DNA of 64,000 nucleotides from Macrolepiota albuminosa (taxonomy: Eukaryota > Basidiomycota > Agaricomycetes > Agaricales > Agaricaceae): contig JAMWFC010000132.1 in the NCBI GenBank assembly GCA_027475525.1, positions 605,074-669,073 on the forward strand, given 5' to 3'. This document shows, piece by piece, positions 22,022 to 31,860 of this stretch. The position numbers were made by a program, and so were the translations under genes. The notes under the pieces are model-generated. The model was not told the origin of the DNA, did no database searches, and saw only the letters and a list, made by a program, of their open reading frames with translations. How positions within the stretch are numbered: position 1 is the stretch's first letter; each line of letters starts with the position of its first letter.

Positions 22022-24238
22022 TTAAGCGCCAGCACGCTTACTTAATTGATGTGGGCGCTTAACGCCCTTCAACTCCAAATAACGGTCAAGTGCCGCCAGC
22101 TTGGAGCAATGGGAGTATGGCTCCCATGTTGTGTCCCCCAGGGACCAACGTACTTCAAACTCGAGCGTGTTACGCTCAGTCCACCGGTGCCCGATTATGC
22201 ACTCGACGAACCATTTGTCATCGTCTCGAGCCCCAAAATCATAGGGGCCCGGCATTGCCCTGTTAGGGAATAGCGCATCGTCAGACGCGCTGTAAGGTCG
22301 CAACAGCGACACATGAAACTTAGGAACGATGCGTCGTTCCTGTAATGCCAGAGGCAGCTCCAACACGTAGTTGGAGGTACTTGGCTCTGCGTCTAGAATG
22401 CGGTATGGGCCCACCCATTTCGGGCAGAGTTTACTCGCCCGTCCCTTTGGGAGCTTCAGATTACGCGTTGACAGATAGACCAACGCTCCTACTGCTATTG
22501 GCGGGTCTGCTCGCCTACGGTGATTGGCGTTTTTCGCCTGGAAGACTTGCGCCTCTATGATGGCGTCATGCGCCGCCGCGATGTTCTCCAGGGCCTGCCT
22601 GGCAAACTCGACAACTCCGCGGTGAGCCACCGTATCTACACGAACTTCGTGCAGCATGGAGGGTAAGTACCCTCCGTTGAGTTCAAAGGGCGCATACCCT
22701 GTGGTATCTGAGATACTCGCGTTAATCGCGAACTCAGTGAGTGGACACCAGTCCACCCAGTCCCGTTGGTCAGGGCGAACGACTGCCCTCAGAATCTGAC
22801 CTATACTGCGGTTAGCCCGCTCTGTCTGCCCATCCGTTTGAGGGTGGAAGGACGTCGACATAAGGAGTCGCGCTCCTAGCAGCTTGTGGAGTTCTCTCCA
22901 CCATTGAGACGTGAACTTGGAGTCACGGTCGCTTACAATGGTGCTAGGCAGCCCATGCAGCCTAACGATCTCCCTCAGGTAGATCCATGACAGCTCCTTA
23001 GCCGTCAGCGTAGTTCGCACCGGTATGAGGTGCACCATGCTCGTCATGCGGCATATGACTACCCAGAGGTAATCGAACCCTCTGGACTCGGGAAAGGGAC
23101 CGACGAAGTCCATTCCAATCGAATCCCAAGGCTTCACTGGCACGGGTAGCTGGTGTAGCTTCCCGGGAGGGGATCCAGGGGGCAACTTTGCCCTCTGACA
23201 CGCTGCGCATGAGGCGCAGAACTTGGTTACCTCTTGGGCCATACGTGGCCACCAATACCACCTTCGGATGTAGCCCAACGTCCGGGCGGCACCAAAGTGC
23301 CCCACCAGTGCATGGGCCTGGTCCAAGACCCGCATAACAATGGGTCGCGTACGGGGGAGGCATACCACTGCCACCCCTTGACGGTTCTCCGTCGTGATAA
23401 GTCCACCAGGCTCATGCCTGAACCGAGGATGGTCGTCAGGATTGGCGATTATCTCGGCAAAAAGAGAATCATCGCCATAACCCTGCACCACCTCCTGCCG
23501 GAAGTCGTCATTAACCAGGCTAGGAGGCTGGGATGAAGGCAATTCGCCTTCGAGCATCTCCGCAAGCGTAACGGGTACATCGTGGCACTCGTGCTCTCTA
23601 GTGGACACTGGGTCCACGGCTTCATGCTCCTTGAGCAACTGGGCGGCTACATCCCGCTCTTCACGCTGCTCTCTGAGGCGAGTGCTTTGCCTCCGTTCAT
23701 CATCACACATAGCGCGTACTTCCAGGACATGCTCCCTGAGCTCCTGGTATTGATGGAGAGGTAAATCCTCTCCATCAGGGTCTATGCGGCAGTCTGCCTG
23801 CACATACTCATGAGGCTCGTGAGCCTCCCCGACTACATCACTCTCAAAGTAGCGCGACAAGCAGTCTGCCACTTTGTTGAGTTCACCTTTAACATAGGTG
23901 ATGTCGAACTGGTATCTCGACATGTAGTCTATCCACCGTCGCTGGCGCGGCGACAAGTTCACCTGAGTTTTAAAGAACTCAAGGGCCTTGTGGTCCGTTA
24001 TGATGTGGATGGGGTATCCCATCAGCTTATCCTCCCACTTGAGGAGAACCTCGAGTATGGCAAGAGTCTCCAACTCGTGCACCGCATAGTTTTGCTGGGC
24101 CGTTGTGAACTTCTTTGACATGAACCCTGCTGGGCGGCACGTCTGCCAGCTGCTTCCCTGGCCGTACATGGCCCCGACGCCTGTCTTGGACGCGTCGCAA
24201 ATGAGCCATATAGGCTCGTCCCGTCTAGGGTCGATTGG
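22022..24238 (-). CDS. B1 RNase H, integrase and chromodomain-like tail
   Basis: This is the 3' part of B1 pol. RNaseH shows LICDASKTGVGAMYGQ, HELETLAILE and ITDHKALEFF. The integrase zinc domain has HALVGHFGAARTLGYI and CASCAACQRAK. The catalytic core has IGMDFVGPFPES, VSDRDSKFTSQWW and the Glu of DGQTERANRSI. The tail (ECIIGHRW, LEFEVRWSLGDTTWEPYSHC) aligns with the chromodomain core of chromoviruses, though it is short. The stop is at 22022. It is separated from RT only by a TGA at 24239-24241, which B2 shares at the same codon. All three DDE residues are present. Confidence 0.88.
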   Translation of the reverse strand, partial: PIDPRRDEPIWLICDASKTGVGAMYGQGSSWQTCRPAGFMSKKFTTAQQNYAVHELETLAILEVLLKWEDKLMGYPIHIITDHKALEFFKTQVNLSPRQRRWIDYMSRYQFDITYVKGELNKVADCLSRYFESDVVGEAHEPHEYVQADCRIDPDGEDLPLHQYQELREHVLEVRAMCDDERRQSTRLREQREERDVAAQLLKEHEAVDPVSTREHECHDVPVTLAEMLEGELPSSQPPSLVNDDFRQEVVQGYGDDSLFAEIIANPDDHPRFRHEPGGLITTENRQGVAVVCLPRTRPIVMRVLDQAHALVGHFGAARTLGYIRRWYWWPRMAQEVTKFCASCAACQRAKLPPGSPPGKLHQLPVPVKPWDSIGMDFVGPFPESRGFDYLWVVICRMTSMVHLIPVRTTLTAKELSWIYLREIVRLHGLPSTIVSDRDSKFTSQWWRELHKLLGARLLMSTSFHPQTDGQTERANRSIGQILRAVVRPDQRDWVDWCPLTEFAINASISDTTGYAPFELNGGYLPSMLHEVRVDTVAHRGVVEFARQALENIAAAHDAIIEAQVFQAKNANHRRRADPPIAVGALVYLSTRNLKLPKGRASKLCPKWVGPYRILDAEPSTSNYVLELPLALQERRIVPKFHVSLLRPYSASDDALFPNRAMPGPYDFGARDDDKWFVECIIGHRWTERNTLEFEVRWSLGDTTWEPYSHCSKLAALDRYLELKGVKRPHQLSKRAGA

Positions 24239-25924
24239 TCAAATCACCGGAGTCTTCGTACAGATCCGTTTGACCATCTCGAAGCACCGCTGGTGCAACG
24301 GCCTCCAATTGAACGGTGACCCGTTCTGCGTCATGGCCATAAGTGGCCCAGTATAGGCTGTGACATCGGGCAAGAAGCTCGATATGTAGTTGACAAGGCC
24401 AACGAATCGTTGGATGTCATTGTAGTTTCGGGGCGTGCGCCACTCCCGAATACGATCGAGCTTGTCCTGATCAGGGTGGATACCCCGCTCGTCTATGACA
24501 TGCCCTAGGCAGTCTATACTCTGAGCGTAGAGCTCACATTTTTTCCACTTCAAGTACAACTTGTACTTGCGCAGTCGTTCGAATATGACTCTGAGGTGCT
24601 GCTCATGCTCCTCCATGGTATCCGAGTAGATGAATATGTCATCTAAGTAGACGTGCATGAAACGTCCTATTACGTCTCGGAAGATAGAGGTCATTAGCCT
24701 CTGGAAAGTTGCTGGAGCATTGCAGTCTCCAATCTGCATTATATTGCTCGTGAATGTACCCATGATCGACGCAAATACGGTCTTGGGTACGTCCTTGGTG
24801 CGAATGTGCACCTGCTCGTAAGCGTCAGTAAGGTCAATCTTCGAGCGATACTTCGCCCGAGCCACGTCTTCCCGGATCACCTCTTGATCTGGTAAAGGAG
24901 TTACATCCTTTATGGTATTGTCATTGCGCTGACACGCATCAAGAGCTGTTCGAAGGGTTCCATCCTTCTTCGGGATGCACAATAATGGTGCAGCTTGAGC
25001 GGTGGTGCATGGGGACCACCATTGAGCATTCAAATAGCGATTAGTCTTATCGTGTAGTTGCTCCTGGAGGGCGCGCGGACAGCGCGGCAAGTGGTACTTA
25101 TACTGCTTGCTCTCGTCTATGAGATTAATCTCATGGTTCACCTCCTGCCATGGCGGCAGCTCCTCCTTGGTCCCGTTGACCATGTCGGCAAATTCTTCTT
25201 GCCATTGCTGACGCAACCAAGGGATATCTTCCTCACGAAGGCTTGTCGCCTTCTGCTTCCCCTTCATGCATACCGGGGGAAGTACTTCCACCGTCTCTGA
25301 GGGTGGCCGAGGCGGCGGTGCATACTGTTCTCGCATTGCGAGCACCCGATTGACACTGTCATCAGGTATATGTAGTCTCAGCGGGGCACCCGCTGCCGCT
25401 GCCTTATAAGCCACGAGGCTTCTTCCTTCACGTACAAGCGAGTACGCTACGGATACCTCGTCCGGGGCTGGCTGGCGATACGCTGGTTTGACGGTCATCC
25501 ATCTCTGGTGCGCATTTTGCGCACACGTGGCTGCCACCAGCTCGTTCCACTCTTGCGGCATTCGGGGGTCGTATGCCCAGTCGTACTCCGGTAGGGGAGC
25601 TGGTCGTTCCCATAGGGACCGTGTGTCCCCCTCTACTGAGGCTTCCGCCTCTCAAATGCTGTCTTTCAAGTCTTCCAACTTGACTCGTGAGGACGTAGGT
25701 GGACATACATCCACTGAGTCCTCCTGTCATCTCGCCTTGCGATGGCGTTTGTCTGGAGGCCTTGCGCCTCGAATCTCAGGAGCGATTATTCGCTCGTTGC
25801 TCCTCTTGGAGGCTTGATACTCCTCCTCGCTCATCATCACCACGTTGTGGTCTGCACTCAGTCCAGGCATAGCCTGCACTTCCTCCTCCCCATCCTCCAC
25901 GGTCGGCACTCTGCGCCGGCCAAG
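24239..25924 (-). CDS. B1 reverse transcriptase (with upstream spacer)
   Basis: The open frame 25561-24239 holds RT. Upstream, INLIDESKQYKYHLPRCP and PLLCIPKKDGTLRTALDACQ precede the YRSKIDLTDAYEQVHI block. NAPATFQRLMTSIF and the catalytic VYLDDIFIYSDT (about 24620-24660) follow, then CELYAQSIDCLGHVIDERGI. Upstream (25924-25562) the PR-RT linker continues but is crossed by stops near 25737 and 25653. The frame ends at TGA 24239-24241, where the text would otherwise run into RNaseH. In CACQRNDNT the Cys replaces the Arg of B2, a CGT to TGT change. Confidence 0.85.
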
Positions 25925-26698
25925 TCATGGAGAGTCCTTGCGTTTCTCCGTAGTGCGATGACGTCGCAGACAATTATCAGTGTCGTCTGCTGTAGCTCGC
26001 TCGGCTGGGATCACTTTCCCATTCACTAGCACCTGAGAATGGTCAAAGTCTAATATGACTTTGTTACGCCGCATGAATGGCGTTCCCAGTATCATGTTGT
26101 AGCGATCGAAGTTTGCTACATCCATGTATTCACGGCTACGTGAACCCGGCATTTGGACATTCACATTTGTCCCGTACTGCACCATGGCTCGGCTCCCTAC
26201 GGTGCCCAGCTGTAACGCCAGTGGCGTATCCAACTCCTGCACGGATATTCCGTACACATGGGCGAACTGGGGCATTATGCCCGATGTGGTACTCCCAGAG
26301 TCCCATAGGGTCCATGCCTTGTGGCCGTCTACGTCCACATACGAGACCAGGCACTCCTTGTCTGCTCGCTTCAATGTAGGGCGCTGCAAAGTGCCCTCTG
26401 CACGACGAAGGGTCACCTTCTTCATCCGAACTACGTTATTCCGTTCAGGATCATTTGCGGACGGCCAATCCGTCATTGCCGCTAGGCACTCAGAGTCGCT
26501 GTCGCGACTGTAATACTCGTTGTCGTAGACGTCGTCATATACGTCGACTGTGACGTACTCCTCCCCCTCCATGACCACACTCTCAGGCTCAGCGCCCGAT
26601 GCCTCCTCTGGGGGCTCCTGGTCGTTTGTGGGGTTCTCTGCCTCAGAATCGGCAGATACGTCTCCGTCACTCCCACTCGCGGCTGCAGTATGTGCAGC
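25925..26698 (-). CDS. B1 aspartic protease region
   Basis: Retropepsin with the catalytic motif TLWDSGSTTSGI (about 26290-26325) and the C-terminal hallmark YNMILGTPFMRRNKVILDF. It is preceded by an acidic linker with DVYDDVYDNEYYSRDSDSE and followed by the stop near 25925. DSGST replaces the DSGAT seen in A, C and D. It is in frame with the nucleocapsid upstream, except for TGA codons near 26698 and 27017 that read CAA in B2. Confidence 0.83.
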   Translation of the reverse strand, partial: AAHTAAASGSDGDVSADSEAENPTNDQEPPEEASGAEPESVVMEGEEYVTVDVYDDVYDNEYYSRDSDSECLAAMTDWPSANDPERNNVVRMKKVTLRRAEGTLQRPTLKRADKECLVSYVDVDGHKAWTLWDSGSTTSGIMPQFAHVYGISVQELDTPLALQLGTVGSRAMVQYGTNVNVQMPGSRSREYMDVANFDRYNMILGTPFMRRNKVILDFDHSQVLVNGKVIPAERATADDTDNCLRRHRTTEKRKDSP

Positions 26699-29313
26699 TC
26701 AAAGGTGGGTGCGGGGTGTATACCCCTTCCTTGGGGCTCCTGGCTTTGCGGGGCAGTTCGTAGCGTAGTGGCCTGGTTGGCCACACGCGAAACACGTCCC
26801 CGTCTGACCTGGTGGGTTGGCCGGTTTGAAGTCCGGCCTTGGTTTAGGACGTTCTCCGTCCGGCGCCCGATCTGGGCGTGGGCGGCTCCGCCCTTGGTTT
26901 GCCGCAGGGGTCCTGCGCACGACAACCCACGTGTTGCGGTCACGGTCCAAATCGGTCTTTTTGGCCAGGAAGGTCCCCACATGCTGACCCCGTGAGGGTG
27001 TCCCACCAGGCGGTAGTCACCTGGGTCCCCCTTTGTGTCCACTCTGATGTTCGTAGTGGTTAGCAGTCTTCAGAGACTGCTCATACCGGATGGCGTATGC
27101 CACAAATTCTTCCACATCGTTGACTTCTGGGGACAATCCGTCCTCACGTATCAAATAGCGGCGCATATCTGCTGGAATGCCATCCAAGAACGTTTCGAGC
27201 ATTGTATACCCGTCCGGGTATACTGCCATGTTCTGGGCATGGTCATTAAGGGTATCATAGAACCCTTGTACTCCCAACTTCTCGGTGTACTTGGCGGACT
27301 GGAAGTCCCACCTTGCATCCTGGAGCGTTGAGGGGTGTACGAATTGATCGTACAGGCCTGTAAGGACTCCCTTGAACGTCCAGTCATATTGGACACGGTT
27401 GACGTGCAGTACTGCCCGTCGAAACCATCCCATGGCCTCTCCGGCCAAGAACTCAGGCAGAACAAAGATTCGTTCTCGTTCCATACGGTCACCTCCATAT
27501 AAGCACATAGCAAGATGGGTGCATACATCCATCGCCCAGTCTTCCAGGTCGCTGAACTTGGACGCGCCTGTATAGGCGCGAATGTGCCTACTGTCTGCTT
27601 TACGCAGCTTCACCCCGTCTGGTAACCGTAAGGTTACGCCCAGGGCATCATCGACTACTCGATGCAGGCGATCGTGCATGGCTTCGCGATGCATTCGAAT
27701 GGCCTCCCGCTGACCCGGGGATCTAGTCGCCAAATCAGCGGCTTGTGGAAGCGACTTCCCTCGTCCACCTTGCGGAGGACGTCCCAACCCTCCTCGACTG
27801 TGGGCATAATTGCCCTCATCTCGAGGAATCGACCTAGGGCCGTCATTCCGGTCGTTACCAGGGACATCACGTCTCGTGGCGCCATCTCGATCGAGGAAGT
27901 CTCCTCGATCATGATCGTTACGCCGCCCTGGAACTGGAGAAGCTTGATTCTCCTGACCCTGCGTGACAAATTGACGACGCATCTCATCAATGGGCTTAGT
28001 GCCCTCGAACACGATGCCCTGATTGTCGATAAGGGACTGTCCCTTAGTCCTTAGGTCGCCATTGCGCATACGCTGATACGCGACTCTGTCGCTCAACGTT
28101 TCGGCCATGGGCACGCGCGGCATCATGGATGCCTCGCTTTCCACTTTGAGCACAGTGCTATCGTGCCCATCCAGACCTGACATATCTGTCCTACGGTCAT
28201 GGTTACGCATGTGCAGGGGCTCCTCACGCCACCCTGGTCCTGCTGGAGTATAAAAAGTACTCACCGGTCGTACTTCGGGCACTTCTTGCGCCCGTGCTAG
28301 TGCCTCCACTAGCTCGATTCCGACGTCTTGATTGCGTCGTGCTGAGCATTCTTCGGACCTTCTTGCGCCCGTGCTAGTGCCTCCACTAGCTCGATTCCGA
28401 CGTCTTGATTGCGTCGTGCTGAGCATTCTTCGGACATGTGGCTCCAGGGGGTCGAGACCCCCGATTGCCGTGTGGCCTTATGCTGCACATACATTTGCAG
28501 CTCCATAGTGAGCACTCTCACCATTAAATCAGTATATTTCGTACTGAATACATTGGGCACTTCATGCCCTTGTCGCCTAAGTGCTACTATATGGGCTGAC
28601 GCGTAGCGCTCGAGTCGCGCTTGGGTGGTGTATTTCATCACCTCTGGGTGCAAGTCCCAGAACACCCGCAAGCGCACGGTGTACGCGGTTTTCAGCTGCT
28701 GTTCCTCTGCTCCGGCGTCGTCGTCACTTGACGACTCCATCACCTCCTCTGGAAGCTCTACCACCTCCGGAGCTTCCTCCACTGCTGGGGTGCACGGGAA
28801 TCGATCTTCCACACGGTATACTTCAGGCCTTGCAGCCTCCTCCGGTACCTCTTCTAAGCGGGCTTCCGCTACTTTAGAAGACATTGGCCCCACTGTGGAC
28901 CGCCTGGTCCCACTGCTCCGGATCGCAGGGAGGGCTCTCCCAGTCCGTACTGACGACTCGGCGTCTCCTTGGGCGCCATAGGCGCCGGTTGACTGTCGGC
29001 CGTCCTGTGGGGGTCCTTTGGAAGCCAGTCGGCTAGACCGTCGCGGTCCTCCTGGCAGCTGCGTAACTGGGGGCGTTAATCCCCCGGGCATCTTGTCCTG
29101 GAGGCGTTGCGGACCGTCCTGTTGTGAGCTTTCAGCTCTCCGGGCCTCGCTCTCATTCCCGGCCAGGTCGGCACTCTGACCTCAGTCTCGAGCCTTGGGT
29201 CTTACCTGACCCGCATTGGACGCTGACGTGTCCTGGGTGTCTGCTGGGTCTCCCCGTAGGTCGTGGGCATTTCGCCCGCCGTCAGTGGGCGCTGCAGGTA
29301 TGGGATTACTCAT
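26699..29313 (-). CDS. B1 Gag
   Basis: This is the Gag of B, probably starting at the ATG at 29313 (MSNPIPAAP...), since B2 is open from the same ATG. The N-terminal half is acidic, charged and disordered. The matrix/capsid part reads VRLRVFWDLHPEVMKYTTQA, then the capsid YTGASKFSDLEDWAMDVC and FLAGEAMGWFRRAVLHVN stretch, as in other fungal gypsy Gags. Near the C-terminus is a CCHC knuckle CFACGQPGHYATNC (about 26770-26810). It has a TGA at 29182-29184 (CGA in B2), a TGA at about 27014-27016 and a 77-bp duplication at 28282-28435. It is not translatable as one chain as written. Confidence 0.85.
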
Positions 29314-29444
29314 CGATCCCCTGTTTGAAATTTGCACGGTGTGGCTGTGCAAGAAGCTCGAGAAGCTGATAGAGTTCTGTCAACGAACTCAACGACTGAC
29401 GTCGGATGCTAGGCAATAGATCCTAGCTGGCGGATTCAAAAAAA

Positions 29445-29678
29445 TGTAACGAAGTTACAGGGATTGTGAGAGCTTAGGTTCACACTGCACAGAATCAGAC
29501 CAGTCCGGTCTATTGACTATGTAGTATCAACACAAAAATAAGCTGCTTTGTAAGCAGCTGGGTAACTAATTATATACGAATGTAAATAATATTATATTAT
29601 AATAAATATAATATAATATGTACTACTATACAGTAAGTAAAGCTATGTGGCCAACGCCACACAGCGGACTACGCTACA
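29445..29678 (-). repeat. 5' LTR of B1
   Basis: 234 bp, identical to 6700-6933 as far as I can read, bounded on the outside by GGAAA (29679-29683). The leader between LTR and gag ATG (29314-29444) begins TTTTTTTGAATCC on the minus strand. I found neither a tRNA match nor a self-priming match there. Confidence 0.92.
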
Positions 29679-29683
29679 GGAAA

Positions 29684-30075
29684 GCCTCACCACTGAGCTG
29701 AATATAGGTGATGCAGGACTGCAGGAAACGCTCGCCTATCGCTCGGTCACCATTGAATGCGTCTGGGAGTGCTGGGCAAGGAATATTGGCATGAACTGGG
29801 GGGGAGGCCCCAAAGCAAGGGACTGGGGGTGTGCCAGCCCTAACTGGAGGTGCCTGGAGAGGGGTAGGAGTGAGAGGGAGGCGCTCTAAGAGGGCCTGAA
29901 GGGAATGGGAGATAGTGTCTGTGGCCTGACGTAATCCAGCAAGTTCGGTGGTGTGGAGGGTGAGGGAAGCTTGAGTGGTCTGCACCTGAGTCTCCAGAGC
30001 AAGCAAGCGACCCCAGGCATCATCCTGAGGGGCAGAAGCGTCCAGGGGAGTGTCTGAGGGGGCTGGTTGGGTCAT
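29684..30075 (-). pseudogene. Element A gag, N-terminal half
   Basis: Starts at the ATG at 30075 and is predicted to be helical (LLALETQVQTTQASLTLHTT). It then reaches the capsid start LPDAFNGDRAIGERFLQSC, a recurring motif of sushi/Tf1-type Gag. At 29684 it is cut by B1. The next codons are at 6699 and below: after removal of one GGAAA copy the reading runs on as EAFPSDTLKIAWVLSYMKSG. This proves that A was there before B1. Confidence 0.88.
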
Positions 30076-30189
30076 AGAAGCAACAGAGGGGCAGGGAGTA
30101 ATCCAGTGGGGGAGGGACCTAAAGGGGCAAGAGAGGGCTCAAGCAGGCTGAAGGGGGCTCCCAGACCGAAATGTAGAGACTCGTTCTGC

Positions 30190-30688
30190 TGTAAGGGCGA
30201 CCTCTAGAGGCTGTGGCTCAGTCACACAGCTGGCAGAGGGAGATCCAAAGTGTATTAGAATATATACTGACAATATCAAGGTAGCTACTCACCTGGCAGA
30301 GGGAGATCCAAAGAGAACAAGTCTAGGGATTCCCTATGCCAGGTTGGACGCTTCTGGGGCCTCTGAAGCATGGGAAACAACTGTACAGTACAACAAAACC
30401 TTAAAAACTCGAAAATTGCCTACACAAACACTTGTACAAATAAGGGGCAAACTCTGGCAAACTCTGGCTTATATAAGCGGTCTGGAAGCGGTGCTGAGTG
30501 GGCCCACACTTGTCTGAATGGTGGCTAAAGAACCAGAGCATCTCAAGGGCTGAGAGTGGTACTGACAGATAGTGTTGAAAGAATAGAAACAGTAAAATGA
30601 AATAATGTCAGAAGAAATAAGAGAATGAATGGAAGGAGAGTGAAGAGATAAGGAGTGAGAAAAGGAAGAAATGAGGAGTCCCCTGACA
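30190..30688 (-). repeat. 5' LTR of element A
   Basis: A 499-bp LTR with termini TGTAAGGG...CCCCTGACA (plus strand). A perfect TATA box inside a palindrome, CTTATATAAG, lies at 30468-30477 and probably drives the minus-strand transcript. It belongs to the family of the solo LTRs at 33443-33961 and 35490-36084. Confidence 0.88.
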
Positions 30689-30778
30689 CATGTTAACTAA
30701 AGCTCTACCACAAGAGACATTTGAAAAGTATCACACAACAATAGGAGTCATATTGCCTTTATTACCATCAAGTGGAAG
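30689..30778 (+). pseudogene. Copia RNase H C-terminal remnant
   Basis: The short reading MLTKALPQETFEKY (30690-30735) is the characteristic end of copia-type RNaseH (D-x-LTKAL-P-x4-F). It is followed by purine-rich AGTGGAAG and then TGTTGACA, which looks like the start of a 3' LTR. The rest of the element is not to the left of A, where a Helitron relic lies. Confidence 0.6.
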
Positions 30779-31372
30779 TGTTGACAAACTCTGGCCATCA
30801 TACTATGATGTCACTTTACGATCATATACACATATGTTTTATTTACTTTATAAATTATGCTTACATTACTTTTATATAATTCACGTATAACCTCACAATA
30901 TATTCACAATGCTATAAATATGTTGTTTCCCTTTGGAGTCCAGCTATCTCTCAGTACTTGACTCCATTACCATCTTGTTAGTTACTGTACACGAATATAT
31001 TATGTTCTACCATAATGCTGTGTCACACCTTGCTCCTTTCCAGCTCCATCTTTTAGCCAGCAGGCATCTTGCCTTAGTTGAGGTTATACATGTAGGTCTT
31101 GCCTTAGTCAGGGTAATACACAAAGATCACACAATTGTATGTTTCTGTATCATTCTATTTAAACAGCTGACAAAGCCCTTACACCAGCCTCAGCCTCACT
31201 TTATTTGGTTAAAGCTTTGGCTTTCAAGCTCAATGTCCAATCCTCACCTGCACTTCAAGGTTGTCAAAGACCTCACTTTATTTGGTTAAAGCTTTGGCTT
31301 TCAAGCTCAATGTCCAATCCTCACCTGCACTTCAAGGTTGTCAAAGATTGGCCAGTCGAGTTCCTTTCAACA
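30779..31372 (+). repeat. Probable 3' LTR of the copia remnant
   Basis: Begins TGTTGACAAAC after a polypurine stretch and ends CCTTTCAACA, so the termini form the short inverted repeat TGTTGA/TTCAACA. It contains a 77-bp duplication (31194-31347). There is no second copy in the window to confirm the ends. Confidence 0.45.
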
Positions 31373-31414
31373 TAAATCTCCTATCATTCCGAGGTCTACT
31401 TTAGTAGACTGAGG

Positions 31415-31860
31415 TTTTACTACCTGCTTTGGCGCGCATTTTGTCCTCGAAATTTGTGCCCCTCACGTGATCTCGGCCATTGCCGTGTCTCTTTTACTAC
31501 CTGCTTTGGCGCGCATTTTGTCCTCGAAATTTGTGCCCCTCACGTGATCTCGGCCATTGCCGTGTCTCTTCCTTTACCGGCTATGTCCTCAATATTTGCT
31601 CCCTTTCGGCTATCTTTACCGGCTATTACTACCGGCTATTACTACCATGTCCTCGATATTTGCTCCCTTTCTTTGCTCCCTTTCGGCTATCTTTACCGGC
31701 TATTACTACCGGCTATTACTACCATGTCCTCGATATTTGCTCCCTTTCAGCTATCTTTACCGGCTATTACCACCATGTCCTCGAAATTTGCTCCCTTTCG
31801 GCTATCTTTACCGGCTATTATATTGCTCCTCTTTTCTCCTATCTCTGCTGAGTAATTAAT
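31415..31860 (+). repeat. Minisatellite, TACCGGCTATTAC/TTTGCTCCC units
   Basis: Repeated blocks of TGTCCTCGATATTTGCTCCC and TTTCGGCTATCTTTACCGGC with TATTACTACC spacers, about five units, some doubled by 77-bp period copies (31415/31492, 31621/31698). The apparent ORFs here are repeat translations. No gene is seen. Confidence 0.8.

Larger units (their letters stand above)
6700..29678 (-). mobile_element. Ty3/gypsy element B1 (with extra ORF; hosts C)
   Basis: This full-length LTR element lies on the minus strand, bounded by apparently identical 234-bp LTRs (6700-6933 and 29445-29678) and a perfect 5-bp target duplication GGAAA (6695-6699 and 29679-29683). It is inserted in gag of element A. 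The order is gag, PR, RT, RNaseH-INT-chromodomain-like, then a third ~1,080-codon ORF downstream of integrase, then the 3' LTR. Element C (10134-21752) is inserted in this third ORF. Without C and the artefactual repeats, B1 is about 11.2 kb. It carries a few in-frame stops, mostly at ancestral CGA codons. A second, deleted copy is B2 (46292-59954). Confidence 0.9.
1963..30688 (-). mobile_element. Ty3/gypsy element A (nested host of B1 and C)
   Basis: This LTR retrotransposon lies on the minus strand in the order 5' LTR (30190-30688), gag, PR, RT-RNaseH, INT and a truncated 3' LTR (1963-2182). The order PR-RT-RH-INT defines Ty3/gypsy. It is split inside gag by element B1 (6700-29678), and gag reads in frame across the insertion once one copy of the 5-bp target duplication is removed. 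Its 3' end is deleted: the integrase C-terminus runs straight into a partial LTR. The flanks (Helitron relic on the left, copia relic on the right) do not form a target duplication (ATGTC against CATGT), so at least one end has been rearranged. Related solo LTRs occur at 33443-33961 and 35490-36084. Confidence 0.85.
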
